NCBI RefSeq assembly: GCF_014898055.3
Contig: NW_023605083.1
Location: forward strand, 95,939,483 to 96,003,482
Direction of reading: 5' to 3'
Length of the DNA stretch: 64,000 bases
DNA from: Talpa occidentalis
Lineage: Eukaryota > Chordata > Mammalia > Eulipotyphla > Talpidae
Shown here: in pieces, positions 15,001 through 30,000 of the stretch
Layout of the letters: every line of letters starts with the position of its first letter
Numbering within the stretch: position 1 is the first letter of the stretch
Made by a program: the position numbers and the translations under genes
The notes under the pieces: generated by a model
Database searches by the model: none
Told to the model about the DNA's origin: nothing
Seen by the model: only the letters and a program-made list of their open reading frames with translations

Positions 15001-18000
15001 GAGACCCGGGGTCCCTGCTTTCTTGGAAGCTGTATTCTAGTTCTGGAGATAGACTCTAGGCAAGTGAACAAACAGGAAAATTCCAGGCAGCCATAGTCGT
15101 AAAAGAAGGTAACACAGGGCAATTTTGGAAGGGGAGGGAGGGTGGAGAAAGGTGGCAACAGCACTGGGTTGGGTAACACAGAGAAAGCCTTTTTCTTAAT
15201 TGGGATATAATTGACATATATCATTATATTAGTCTCAGGTGTACAACATCATATTTCAGTATTTGTGTGTATTGCCACGTGATCATCACAATAAATCTAG
15301 TCACTATCTGTCCCTATATGTAGTTACAAAAATGTCTTTGTGTTGAGGACTTTAAGATCTACTCTCTTAGCAACTTTCAAACATGCAATCCAGTGTTACA
15401 GACTGCAGGTACATCCTGTACATTACCTTGCCATGACTGCCTGACTTTTATCACTGGAAGTGTGAAGAAAAGGTTTTTTGAGATGATATTTCATCTGAAA
15501 CATAAATGATGAGAAAGAGGTAGTCATGTAAAGTCATCTGATATAAAACTGTCCACAATAGTGGGAATAGCAAATGCGAAGGTCCTGAGGTAGGAAAAAG
15601 ATGCTGAATTCAAGGTTAGAATGAAGGCCAGTGTGGCTAGGGCAGAAGAAAGGAGGGGAGTATAGTGGGAGCAGAAATTAAAAACAAACAAAAATGTAGG
15701 GACATAGAATAGAGTGCTGAACCAGGAGTCAGAAATGAGGTAGTGTGATCTACATCATCTATTCTCTATTCCTGTGACCCTAGTCCAGTCACCCACTGCC
15801 TAGAATAGCAGTGTCCTCACCTGTACACAGGTAGTAACATCATTTGTAGGTTGATTTGAGGAGGTTGAGATCAGTGGATCAAGATGTGGTATATATACAC
15901 AGTGAAATACTACTCAAATTCTAAAAAAGATGAACTCTTGCCATTTGCAACATGGATGGAACTGGAGGGGATTATACTAAGTGAAATAAGTCAGAAGGAG
16001 AAAAACAAATACTGGGTGATGTCATTAAACATGTGGAATATAGAGGGGGAAAAAACCGACCTGACCAAACTTTGATGGTGGGGGTGGTGTAGTAACATAA
16101 ATCTGATGAGGTGTGAGCCTATTCCCCTAAATCATATATGTTGTAAACCAATGTTAGCTCTACAAAGAGAAAAATAAAAAAACTTTTATAGCAACGCCAT
16201 ACTTGTAAAGCAGCGCCCTTTGCTCCAAATATCAAGTAAACAAAAGTGAAGCGCATGAAAGCAAAACCAATGTTATTAAATTTTAGATCCCATTGCCTAC
16301 AGAAGGCTGTGACCCTGAGGCTTGTCTCCTTTTGCAAAAAAGCAGGAGGAGAAGATGGAAAGTTGTTCAAGTTATTCTGACCCAGATCTTCGACCCCTGT
16401 GGCGTACTTGGAGGGACAGAGGCCAGATTGCGTGGGGAGTATTGATTTGGTATCACTTCCTTCCGTGTCCTTGTCTCGTGTAAAATTGCCTCCTATCACC
16501 CCAGTGGTCAAGCCCCTAATTCTGGAGTCCCCTGGGATGACTGAAGAAACTCTGTCTGTGGGATGATGGTGGACACCTAGCCCCCGGGGTACAGCGTGAT
16601 CTCCTTCTGTGAAGGTCTTGGTTCTTGGCTCTGAGATCTGATCTTTGCTTCTGTTAGGAAAATTCTAATTTCCAGCACAGAGCTTCTGGGCAGAGGGCTA
16701 ACTGCTAGCATCAAAGCATGCCCTTGCTGTTTCCATTTACACATGTTTATTCATTATTATGAGAAGGAGAGTTACTTCTGGGGGACAGCCATGGTCAGGC
16801 TAGTCTTGTGTTAGGTTTTGAATGGTGACACCAAGTGGTGTGGAGATTCTGAATCCTAAGGGAAGTGTCATTGATTGACACATTGTAGGCTTTACAATGA
16901 CTCTTTACAATCTTTACAATCGCTTAAGACCAAAAAAAAAAAAAAAAATTCCTTAGTTTATCTTCATAAACCTCACCCATCTTCTTTATCATATTGGTGC
17001 TTTTCCTTTTCACATAGCCCACTCTGTAGTTGTGAGTTTGGAGGTTGAGGGTTGCTTTGGAGAGATTATTGGCAGGACAGCTCTTCAAAAACCTGGTTAA
17101 ATTCCCTTCAGGTCTCCGCTGTAGTGACCATGGTGAAGGATCTAACCCAAGTCCTCAAGTTGTATGGATTTTCCATCAGTGGAGGTTATGGGCTAGAGGT
17201 GAGAGGGGACTTTTAGCAAAGGTGTCCTCTTTCTTCCCACTTTGCTTTCAGATTAGCCATTTGCAGCCTGAGTTTGTTCTGTAGGAGCAAGATACCCCCG
17301 TATGGGTATGAATCTCCAGTGTTGCCTCTGGGCTCTGTGCTGGAAGCTATGAGAAACAGCCAACCACCTCACATTCTTGCCTTTCCCTTAACCCTTCATT
17401 TTCAACCAGCATGAAGACTACATCCCAAGACACAGCAGTGAGAGTAGACCAAATACTGTAATAGGGAAAAGTTAGGTTCTTTTTTTTCCTGCATCCTGCT
17501 TCTGATCACCAGATCTTTCTTTTATTTCTGTTCTGTCCTTTGTGAACTACACTACCCGGACTCAACAGTGTATTCCAGGTAAAAACATGCTCTGCCTTTT
17601 AAGAAATGCAGGATCTTTTTATATCTTTCAGCACATCTAAATCAATAGTTCTATGCCTGGATCCTAGATTTCAACCACAACTCTGGTAGATATTGTCAAA
17701 TCCAACTAATTTAGCCAATGTTTAATTAGCTCTAAAACCAAAGTGTACATTTGTCACAATTTGAGTTGATCTGGCTTGTCTGCTACAAAAGCCAATTCTA
17801 TAAACCTTAATAACTTCAAAGACTAAACTTAGAGAAGACTAAAAGATTATAGATGGAAAGGATGGAGGTAAGCTCAAGCAAGCTTTATGCTGGAATTAAA
17901 ATTATGAATTTAATTGAATATGAATAATAGAAAAACATCTTTCCTGTGATAGATCTGGTTAACAGTGTTTTGTAAAAATGGAGCCCATTCCTTTGCAAAG

Positions 18001-21000
18001 TTGGCCTTGTCTTTTTTGGGGCATGTATCTCAAGGTCAGCTTACTTTATGTTTTTGATGAATAGCTGCCGCTGGGATCTGCTGTGAACAGACTTGTGTGT
18101 TCCCTCTCGCCCAATTCTTGTGTTGAAACCCTTATCCCTAGTGTGCCTGTATTTGGAGGTGGAGCCTTTAAGAACTAATTAAGGTTATATCAGGACTTCA
18201 TGGTAGGTCTCTATTCCAGCAGGGTTGATGGTTTAGAAGAAGAGTGGTCTTTCTCTTCTGCATGCAGTCAGGGGAAACACAAAGTGAGGGTAGAACAAGA
18301 AAGTGGTTATCTGCAAGCTAGAAAGAGAGTCTTCTCCAGAACCCAAATCCTAATACAATCTTGATCTTGGACTTTCTAGCTTCCAGAAATATGAGAAAAT
18401 AAATGTCTGCTGTTTCAATCACTCATTTGGTTTTTTGCTATGGCATTTTGCTTGGCAGCCCAAGCAGACTAAGATCACTTACCTTCTTTGGAAACAAGTC
18501 AATTAATATAAGTAAAACAGGAGAGTTTGGGGGAAGATACTGGGAAGTTCAAGGAGTTAAAGGAGAAGAAATGGACAACTAGAAGTAGAATTCTGGAGCT
18601 GTGGCAGTTTTGAGGTCCTTTGGCACTGCCAGCAGGATCTCATTGCCCTCAGGAACTGCTCCTCATCTCCACTTCTCCACATGCAAGCATCTTAGATCCA
18701 TTGTCTCCATCGTTACTGGATGTCCCTTGGGCTTATGAATCTGTAGTGTGAGCTTTCTTCCTTTTGTTCCAACTCCAAACGTTCAAAGGAAGTACTCCAT
18801 ACATTTGGAATTTGCTTATACACTCACTTCCTTGGCCTGTCAGTTGCCTTGTGAAGGATAGTCACAAGCTTGACTTGCATCAGGGCCACTCACCTAAGCC
18901 ACTCATTGAGAGGGCAACACAAAAATGGCAGCTCCTTTTGGCCAGGAGTGGGGCAGGACCTCAGAGAGTAGAGAAGCTGATGACAGAAGAAGAAGACTGC
19001 ACAGATGAAGCAATAAATATCCACTAAAGAAAACTTCCTGTTTGCCCCCAGAAATGCTTCCTTTGGACTTCCTTTTGCCCTGCACTGATCTTTCATTTGC
19101 CTTCTTTATCTTTTTTCCTAGTCCCAGAAGTTTTATACCCCCAGATCATAGAATGACTGATCACATCATTCCCAGAGAATGGTGTGTAACATCAGCTACT
19201 TTAGTGAGAAGAAATGAACTATTTGCTCTTTGAATTTCAAAACTCAAACTCTTATTGGATAAGATTCCCCATTTCTTGTCTTGACAGAGCAGGAGAGTTG
19301 TTAAATTTTGTAGAACAGGTGCCCAAGAAGATGGCCATGCCCTGAAATGGATACCATGTTAAATCTTACTTTCCCAACCTATACAAAAATTTCCAGATTT
19401 CTCTTGATATTTTGTTATTCAGTTTCTACATAGGGACGTTTTTAGAGCATCTTGTCATTATTTCATTATATCAAATAGGTTGTTTATATATTACAAATAA
19501 AATTCCCTATAAAGGTAGGGGAAAGGTGTCTGTTTTTACACCACTGAGATACATACTGCAGAACAAAATTTAGGGGATAAGTTAAAGGGAATAGGGGCCT
19601 CCCCAGTGGCGCAGCAGTTGAGCACTGGGCTGCGAGGCTGCCCGCAGCCTCCGCAGTGCCAGTTTGATCCCCGGCCACCGGTGAGGGTCCCACATGGCGC
19701 TCAGACCTCTCCTGCTGTGCCCGCTGCTCCCCTCAGCAGTGTGTTTCATCAGTCTGCCTGTTCTGTTCCCTGCTTTGGCTCTGGTGAATTCTCTCACCCT
19801 TCTGCGCTTCTGACTGTACCCAGTGCTTGTATAAATAAATAAATAAATAAACAAATAAATAAATCTTTAAAAAAAAAAAAGTTAAGGGAACTAGAAGGGA
19901 AAAGAAAGACAACATGGGAGAGTGTCTTTGTTTTAATATATATACATTAAGTGCAATTCAGGTTAAAAATTATAATCAAAACCTATAAAACCATAAAAAT
20001 CAGCTTAGTGTTTATGGTAACTTAATTTTTTTACACTTATATATTTGGTTAGTTGTTTGTTTTTCAGAGAACATGAATCAGATGGTGGTTATGACTTGAT
20101 CCCATAGTCTACATTGTGGGTATATACATTATCTGAGTCATCTCATATTTTCACAAAATAAAAAAAAAAATTACACTTTAATGCTTTATTTAGAATCGCT
20201 TGACTTGGGAAGTAATTATTAAATATATCAATTCTGTGGGACAAACCAATATGAGAAAGAATTGCTCAGGAGTTTTTACTAATCCTTACCTGTTAGCTTA
20301 AATTTTTAGCATTTTTGAATAGAATACCACCTTTCTCATTTGTTTTGGACTTGGGACTCTCCCAGGGTGTGTGCCCATCTCTGGAGCTTCAAGCTAGTTT
20401 GCTGTCCCAAAGCCTTTTAAAGTAATTTTCCCACTTTTTTTTCAGTGACAGAGAATTCTTTATTTTGCTACTTTTTTGCTAATAGCAAAGGACTTGATTC
20501 TCCCTCTTTTCTATCACAGAATCCTGCATGCAGCTGTTTTTCCCACACATTACAAGAGAGGAAAGAAAAACTGTGAGAGAAAGAGCTAGTGATTCTTTTC
20601 TTGATTCTGAAAATGAGTGTGACATGGTATGTTCAAGCCAGCGAGCACACACACAGCTGTCTGGACCACTCAGTGCACTACTGGCCTGAATGCTGTTTAA
20701 GAGAAATTACTTAATCCCTTGCCACATGTCATCAGGAATTTTCACACAGCAGCTTCTAGGTTGTCAGTTGAGACACCTGGCAACCCAAGGCCCACCTTCA
20801 GCCTGGGCTGCATCAGCCCCCAAGGAAAAGTAGCTGCCCTCCAGGTGAGACACTCTCCTTCCAGGAGCCTTCTGAGGCTGCAGCCAGGTCTCTCCTGCAC
20901 TTTCACCTGATCATCCAGAAATAGTTAATATCTCATGATCCTACTACAAGTCAGAAATAAAGGACATATTGGACTAGCTTTTAAGTTAATGACTCATTTG

Positions 21001-24000
21001 ACTTATTTTTTTGCACTTACTGGGCCCTGTAAACCATGGAATTTACAGACTTAACGGAAGAGGAACCCACTCTCTTCCCTCCTACAGCTACAACTATCTA
21101 GTGTAATCGGAACCATTCAGGGCCTGCTTTTTGTAAGTCCCCATGATGGCATAGCAGCCAGAAATATTTGTACTTGCCCATAAAAGTTTCTCAGGTGGCT
21201 TCCTCAGAAGGCCAGTATTCCCCACACAAAGAGAAACATTTAAGAAAATAACAGAGGTGTCTGGATGTTGTTAGGAAGTTGTTTTGTGCTTATAGTAGAC
21301 GTGTTTGCTTCAGATTTGTTTTCATTTTACCCACTTGCCCTCACACCTGGCATGCATGATTGGCTTCAGCAAGTAGGGGAATATTTCTAAACTCCAATGT
21401 CCACAAGATAGGCAGGGGACTTAAAGGAATCACTCAGACTATACTTCAGAGAAAGCAGTGGTGGTGACATTGGGCCTTAAAGTTCAGAAGACAAGGACAA
21501 TAGTGGGAAACTGGGGGATATGATCCTCGAAGGGACAATGGGTCCCCAGTGTCTGTCAAGGACAGCTGTGTGAACAGTTCTCCTGGTTCAGTACTTGGGA
21601 CCTTTCCATCTGCTCTCTTTTTGAGGGTATGTTGCTCTCTGGATAATATATGTAACCGGCAGTTTCCTCGGTAACCAGTTTCCCCAGGACTCTGTCTCAT
21701 GCTTCTCCTCTTTTCTCCTGTTTTCCATCAGGTGGCAGCAGACTTCCAAGTCTTCGGGTTTGTCCAGCAGTTTACAGCCTGCGGGTGCCAAAGCCGACGC
21801 CCTCAGGGAGGAGATGGAGGAGGCTGCCAACAGAGTGGAGATTTGCAGGGTACCCCATGTCCTTGCTTTTCTCTACCTGGGTAGACCAGGAACCCTCAGG
21901 GAGTTCCTTTTTGTTCACTGAAGTTCTGTTAAAGCCCACACAGTGAGCCTCTAGACATTGACCTAAATGTTCCCAAGTTTGACTCTGGCATCTCTTGGAT
22001 CCAGCATGAGCTCTAAGATTTGGGCCTTTGACAGTGACCTAGATGGGGGTAGCTGTAGGTTAGAGTTGGTGTTCCTGCATGCTCGGCACAGAGGCTGCAC
22101 AGAGGAGTTGAGAATTTTGACCATAAAGTAGCCTTGCTCTCTGTTGATATTATCTTCTAGTTTGCCTTTTGGTATTTTCTTGAGTCGCTTTGACGCCGGT
22201 GTGTGCTGTTAATTTAGCTGTTGAATCACCACAGGTTCTTGTCCCATTAAGCTGTAAAAAGGAATTTGCAGACATTTTAGATAAGTAAGCTGAGAGAAAC
22301 AAATGTAAAGTAAAGAAAACTATTTAAAGGAAGAAAGTAAGGACTCCCAGGTATGCTGTACTTGGGAGGGGCAAGCAAGCCGTTGTGGGCCCATGTCTAG
22401 GGGTATTTAAACCTTTTCTCTCTTATCTTAGAGTTTACCTCCCCTGTCCAAGGTCTTATTCTCTCAAGTTTTACTGTTTTTGTTTAGTTCTCCTGGACTT
22501 TCTGACCTCATTTCTGGAGTATGTTTTGCTTAGCACCTCTTAGAATTTACTGTCCTTATCTCAGAAGCCTCTTTAATTCTCCCAAAGTCCCTGCCTACAC
22601 TGTCCCTGAAGCTGCCTAATGAATCCTTTGAACCCTAACTTGCCCTGGGACTCAGCTTCATGAATACTTTGCCTCCTGGGAGACATATAGAGCTGAGTCT
22701 CATATTTTTATCCATTCTGACAATCTCTGTCTCTTAATTGCTATATGTATATACCATTGAGTTTATATTGAGTTATATATACACAATTGAGTTTTAATTG
22801 ATTATTGAGTTGCTATCTACCCTATTTGTTACTGTTCTCTATTTATTGCCCTTATTCTTAGTGCCTGTTTTTGTCTTCTACTCTTTTTCTGCCTTTTGAG
22901 ATTTTAATTGAACAGTTTATGATTTTATTTTTTCTTTTACTAGTATCTCAATTAAGCTTTTAAAAAAACTTCTTAATGATCTAGAGTTTGTAATATATAT
23001 TTACAAGTCCTCTTTCAACTTGTCCGGTCTGTGACAGCCAGTTCCCTCAATTTTCACTCATCTGAATACATTTTTGGTTCTCCTTTACTTTTGAAGGATA
23101 ATTTCACAGAATACAGATTTCTAGACTGTTAAGTTTTCCCTCAATGCTTTAACCATTTCATTCCTCTCTCCTCTTACTTGCATGGTTTCTGAGAAGTCAG
23201 ATTTGTTTTTATCTTTGCTCCTCTATAGGTAAATAGGTAAGATGTTTTTACTCCCTGGCTTCTTTCAAGAGTTTTTCTTTAACTTTGTTGTTTTTTTTTT
23301 AGCAATTATTTTGCTTTGTGTTTTCTGAGCTTCCTAGACTTATGGTTTTGGTATCATATATCAATTTGGAGAAATTCTGTCATTATTACTTCAACTATTG
23401 CCTTTGTACCTTTTTCTTCTTAACATGAACATGTTACAACTTTTGAAGCTGTACCACAATTTCTTGATATTTGACTCCTTTTTTCCAGTCTTTCTTGTCT
23501 TTGCTTTTCAGTTGTGGAATTTTCTGTAGTTAGATCCTCAAGCTCAGAGATTCTTTTCTAGCTTTGTGCACTGTATTGCTGAACCTGTCAGAGGCATTCT
23601 TCATTTATGTTACAGTGTTTCTCATCTCTAGTATTTCCTTTTTACTCATTCTTAGAATCATCATCTCTCCATTTCCATTATCTATCTGTTTTTGCATGCT
23701 GTCTACTTTTTTCCATAAAATCCCTTAACATATTAGTGAAAAATTGTTTAAATTCCCAGTCTGGTCATTCCAGCATGCCTGCCACTTCTGACTCAGGTTC
23801 TGAGATTTGTTCACACTCTTCAATCTGTGTTTTTACCTTTTAGTGTGTGTTGCAGTTTTTTTTTTTTTTTTTTTTTGTAGTTGTTGTTGTTGAAAAGTGG
23901 ACTTAATGTCATGGTAAATATATTGGCCACAGTAATGTGGTGGTGAGATGTGGAGGGTGGGGAGGGTTCTGTAGTCCTGCGATGAGATCTCGGTCCTTTG

Positions 24001-27000
24001 GTGCGCCTGTGCCCCTGGACAGTGAATGTCACTAGTGCTTCTTGGATTATTTTTTTCAGCTTCTCAGTTTTGTTTGTTTTTAGGTAGGACAGGATGACTT
24101 GAGGATCCTGGAATTGACTGTTTCTTTTCCCTGTGTAGAAGGCTAAAACCTGCTAGAATTGAGCTTTTTTCCTTCCCCCCAAATCTGTAAGACTGATAAC
24201 TCCTCCAGGCCTGCCTGGTGGCTCAGCACTATGAAGCTATCCCACAGCCACTGCAGCATGAGTTCAACCCCCAGGCAGGGAGCTGACCCACATGGTGCAG
24301 CAGACCTCTCCTGTCTCACCTACTGCTCCCCCCAGCAGTGAATTGCAGTAGATTCATCTGTTTTTCTCCTCACTCTGTCTCTGGTCAACCCTCTCACCAC
24401 CCTGCACCTCTGGCCTGCACCCCAGCTCTTGTATGCATAAATAAATAAATCTTTGAAAAAATAAAATAATTTCACCTGAGGACATGCCTTCTCAGGAATA
24501 GAAGGCTCTAGTGTTTTAAAATTTTTTGTCCTTTTCTGTCTCCTTGCTGGAAGCAGGCAGAGAATTTTTCTCTGTCATTTACTGTGAGGACTTGGTAGGA
24601 ATATAGGAGGTGAAACCCACAAAACTGTGGGACCTCCCAGCAGATAGGTCCTCATGGACTTTTTATCTCCCAGGCTTTCCACACTGAACCTCCAGCAGTT
24701 TGTCAGTGACAGTCTAGGTTTTCCTGCCCAGTACTGGTTTCCATGGAAATTTCTGCTCAAGGATTTTTGTTCGGGTAAGTTGTGATTCTCATATTCACCA
24801 CTTTCCCTAATTTGGAGACAGTGGTTTGCCCTGTCAACAAACTCTTTGATATAAATGAGAAGAGTTCTTGAGTTTTCAGTTTTTTCAGCATTTTTCTTGT
24901 CTAGATTGAGTGGTGAATTCTTAGCTCCTTATATGAGAAATTAATAAATGAGAAATTAATTAATGAGAAATTAATAAAAATTGACCTTCTACTTTTTATC
25001 CTAAAAAGTACTTAAGAGACCATTATTTATGAATAGCTTGGATTTTTTTTTTTTACATAATAGTAATATATAAAATCCTACCATTATAACCATAAAATAC
25101 AGGACAATTATAAAATATTATTGAAAAAAATCAAACTTAATAAAATTGAGAGATGTTCCTTAATGATAAGAATCAATATTATAAAATTTTGAATTTCCCA
25201 AAATTAATTTGATTGGAACTGTGATAAGTAAATAAAACTGTAGTAAATGTTTCAAAAGGTTGTAAGATTTCTAAAGTTAATGTAGGAGAGTTATTGAAAC
25301 TGAGTTATAGAGCCTTAAAATATTATAGTTATGTATTTAAAACTTAGGTATGATTTCAAAACTAAATAGATCAGTGGGAGAAGAAAGAGATCCACACCAG
25401 AAGAAAGTAAAAAGCCCAAGAATATGAGACATTTCATCTGTGCCATTTTCAATCCATATTGATAGTCTATACTATTCATAAACAATTCTGAGACATTTGG
25501 TTAGCTTTCAAAAAATTCTTTATCTGATATAAGTACTAAATAACTTCCAAGTTTATTGAATATTAAAATTTTACATTCTCTATTGAACATATGTATGTGT
25601 GTGCTTACATTGTTTGTGGAGAAGCCCTAAGCATATCACCAAAGGAGGAAATCATAAAAAGAAAAATTCAATGAATACCACTATGTGGAAAAACCTCTAA
25701 AAAGTACAGAACCAAAACAGTAGTTGTAAATAGTATAATAAAAGAAACATGGCAAAATTGGTGAAAATATTAGTAGTATTTGATAAAGCCAATGATCTTA
25801 TCAATTCAAGTAGTTCTTACACATCTTAGAAATAGATGAAGCCTCAGGAAAAGTAGTCATAGACAATAAATCTAAAAGAAACTTAACTTCATGATTAAAA
25901 AATTACAAATTAAGGGCCTCCCTGGTGGCACAGCGGTTGAGTGCTGGGTTGCGAAGCTGCCCACAGCCTCTGTAGCGCCGGTTTGATACCCGGCCACCCG
26001 CGAGGGTCCCACATGGCGCACAGATCTCTCCTGCCGCCCACTGCTCCCCTCAGCAGTGTATCTTCAGTCTGCCTGTTCTGTTTCCCACTCTGGCTCTGGT
26101 GAAATCTCTCACCCTCCCGCACTTCTGACTGTACCCAGTGCTTGTATAAATAAATAAATAAATAAATCTTTTAAAAAAATTACAAATTAAGAACATATTA
26201 TTTAGGGCTTTCCTGGTGGCTCAGGGGCTAAGTCTCAGCGTTATCAATCTGTTGCCATCCACTACCCAGCCCTGTGGCATGAGTTCCATCCTTGGCCAGC
26301 AGACCAAATGGCATAGCAGCCCTCTCCTCTCTTAGCCACTGCTCCCCTCAGCAGTATATTTTGGTAAATCCTCCTATTCTGCTCCCTACTCTGTCTCTGG
26401 TGAATCCTCTCACCTCCTACCCACACCTCTGGCCTATACCCCAGTTCTTGTATGCACAAATAAGTAAAATAAGTCTTTTCAAAAAAAAGAGAACATATTA
26501 TTTAAATTTGATAATGATTGAGCAGAATTAAAAGGTTGTTTTGGGCAACAAACAAAACACTTACAGATTACTCCTTGTACTATCAATGGCGGTCTTTCTG
26601 ATGGTTATTTGACAGTGTATTTCCAAAGTCTGAATGTTCTAATTCATTATTATGTTTCTAATAATTTAAAATTTAGCTCTAAGGAATTATATAATCAGAA
26701 TTAGTTTTAACTGCAGAAGTTAGCTTAAAGAAATTATCAAGAGATGGGTACACACCTTTATAAACAGATGCTTATTCAAGTACTGTTAAAATAGTGAAAA
26801 GTTAGAGCCAGTAGCAACATGAGAAACACTGTCCATACATTAAATCCCATGTTTATTTACATACATACATACATTACATACATTTGTGACTGCTACTAAG
26901 CAAGTTTATCTAGAGGTAAATACAAAGCAGTCTACCCCCATTTTTTTGTAAACCAAGCATTGACACAAAACATACAACTGACTTAAGCAGATACAAAATG

Positions 27001-30000
27001 AGCAAATATCACAGCTTGGTAATAGTTATTTCTTCCTGGATGCATTGCAGGTTTATTTGACTATTTTTTATGATTGTAAGATAGTTACAAAATAGGAAAA
27101 CAATCTCTTAAATACAAACTGGTGATTATTGATGAACTTTTTTTTTTCCTCTTTACAAAGAAAATTCACTGATGATTTTGATAGATGGAAATTTAGCTTA
27201 CAGTTTCCACTCTTATTTTCTACATGCACTGTGACTTATTTGAAATCTGTATTGTTAACTAAATAAAACAGTAATTTAATTGTGTATTTTAATGTCCTTT
27301 CATCTACCTGATTTTTTAAAGATCCTGCTGGCCAAGCTCAAATTTGGAGGCTTTGGAGATGTGCTTGATGCAGAACTTAGTCCTCCCAGGCACCCTTCCT
27401 TTCCTCTGTCTGCCAGGTCATTTTTATCACTCTACCCTTAGTTTTTCCCTCACTCCAGATGTCTCTCTCACCACAGCTGAATCAGTGATGGATGTCTCCT
27501 GAGTAATGCTGCTGGGGTGGGTGGCAGACGAGGTTGACAGAGCCCTTTCACTTGGCTCTTTAGTAGGGCGGGCAGTCAGTCCTACAAAGACATTCACTTG
27601 GGGATGTTGTGGTCAAAGGGAGCTGAGGTGGGTGGTCTTGGAGACTCTTTTATTCACAGGTAATGTAGCCATTGCTGAGCCTCTTCCATTTTTCTTTCAG
27701 CAAATAGTTATCAACCTGTGCTAAACACTTTTGAGATAGTGGAGGACAGATATATGATCCTTGAACTCTTGATAGCTACTGACCCAAAGTTAGAATTCAA
27801 CACTTTATCTAAGAGTTATTGATAGATGAGAATTCCATGGGATGCTGTGCTTGGAGCCTACATGCTTATTCTCTGAAGCTTATACTCTTTCTTCATTCTC
27901 TGCAACAAGACCAAGCAGTAACATTGCCTAATCTGTGCTTGAGAGAGCAGATTGCCTTTAACTCTGTGCTTTGGTTCTGTTGCCTTGTGAACAAGAACTC
28001 TGTAATGATATTCCCAATAATTGCTGGCCTATTAAAAAGGAAACAGATTACTCTTCACAGACTGAAAATAGGCTGAGTCAGCACTGGAGGGGCTGAGGAT
28101 TTATGGGCTTGGTGTAGAGCACTGGAGGTCCCAAAAGGCATGCTCTTTCGGAAGCGTGTAGCTGCTCGCAGTGAGCCATTAGCATCAGGCTCAGCTTTCT
28201 TGTGCTATTCTGATGTTCACCTCATCTAGAACATTATAGACTCTCTTCTCCTCAACCAAGCATCTATTCTGAAGATCTTCCTAAGACTACCTAACTGGGA
28301 GGAATTTTAGAGATCACAGGACTTGCAAGTTCAGAGACATGGTACGCTCAAAGATATGGTTGCTGGCAGTCTACATCTTGCTCAAAATGACTTTTACTGT
28401 ATCCTGCTCTGGGTGTTTCCATGGTAATGAATACTGTTCTCTTCAGAGGAGAACACATTCCAAGTTCAATTGCAGCATTAAATGGTCATTGCTCCTACCC
28501 CCATCCCCTTGGGAGCTGAAAGACGAAGGACTGTTAACACTATAAGATTCACATGTGATGTTGGATGAGTCCAGGTTTTTCCACATTTTTGAATCAGCAA
28601 TTCTTTCCTTGCTTACATGTCTATCCAACTTCCGTAAATTCGTCTGCCTCCATCTCTTTTCCATATGCTTCTGATCAGCCAGTCAGTGTTGAGAATAAAG
28701 AAAGAGAATGATCAGAGAGAACAAAGGGCAGAAGGAGGGAACAGAGGCATAGTCTGTCCTCCAGAGATGTATGAAAGTAATTTGCATACCCCCCTCCCAC
28801 ACCAGCTCTCCTCACTCTAGATGTGGCCCATGTGTTAAAGTCCTTGGGAAGCTCCTGGCTTAGGTGTTCTCTCCATGCGTATGCATTCTCCACAGCTGTG
28901 GCAGGGAAACGTGGAAATGCCCATAGGCAATGTTTAATATTGAGCATTATTAAAATGAGATTAAGCAATGCATAAGGTTCTTTCTTCTGTGATATCTACA
29001 CTCAGACATTAGCTGTCCTCTTGTTTTATATTTATCTCATTGTGTCTTTTACTTTCCACAGGACCAGCTTTCAGCTGACATGTACAGTTTTGTGGCCAAA
29101 GAAATTGACTATGCAAACTACTTTCAAACGGTAAGAGTCTGGAAGGTGAGATCTTAAAGCTTGTTGGCAAGAGTCATGGGAGGACGTGGGTGAGAAGCTA
29201 AGGGCTCCTTGGTTGAGTATGTCAAGGAAAAGGGTGGAGCTCTCACTGTTCTACCTGTGAATATATGCCTTCTATTTTTCCTTGTTGGACTTCTTTCTCC
29301 TAAAACAGAAGAAAACTTAATTCCATCCACGAAAATTACTGCAAGTCAGTAATTGTGGCAGTGATTCTCATTCAAGGGCTTTCTTCCTCTTCAAGTGGAC
29401 AATATGTGGAGACATTCTGGGCTGTCACCATGGTGGGGGAAGGGAATTTGCTACTCACCTCGAGTGGGTGGAGTTCCAGGATGCTACTAGACATCCTATA
29501 ATGCACAAGACAGCCCCCACAGCAAACAGATGCCCAGTCCAAAATGTCAGTTGGGCCAACGTTTTGAATGAGCTGGGGAAGAAAAATATGATAACCCCAT
29601 TCCCTACTCATCTTTGTAATCTAATTTTTTTCCCTAGAGATGATGACAAGTAAATGATTATTGATGTGGCCTGTTTGTCTCTCATCAATGAAAGCAAATT
29701 TAGAGAGTAGGGAAACAGGATCAGAGCTATCTAGGCTGGAACAATCTCATACAAATAATCAGGACCCTGGCTTTTCCCCAGGGTGAATGCAAGGCAAGTC
29801 AAACAACAAGGACAATAACAAACTCGGAGAGAAAAAATGCAAATAAAAATAGAGTTAAGTTCATCTGCTTTTAAACTTGGAACTAAAACTCAGACCTGAA
29901 AGCTTTTATTTCTTGTCAGGGAGGTGATGGGATGATAATGAAGGAAGGTAAAGAGGAATGAAAGGAGAAATCCTGAAAGTTTAAAATGCATTGACACTGT

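Larger units (their letters stand above)
14852..21731 (+). other. ARHGAP44 intron
   Basis: This 6.9 kb intron holds L1 pieces, a MIR fragment, an LTR-like old repeat and a subfamily A SINE (listed separately). The stretches 16190-17270, 17350-18100, 18490-19590 and 19900-21730 contain only A/T runs and unassigned sequence; no exon-like splice pairs with matching frame were found. Confidence 0.7.
21850..29061 (+). other. ARHGAP44 intron
   Basis: This 7.2 kb intron holds old antisense L1 sequence, one subfamily B SINE, a tandem pair of A and B SINEs and short tandem repeats (listed separately). 26510-29060 is unassigned intron with a CATA repeat near 26860. Confidence 0.7.
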
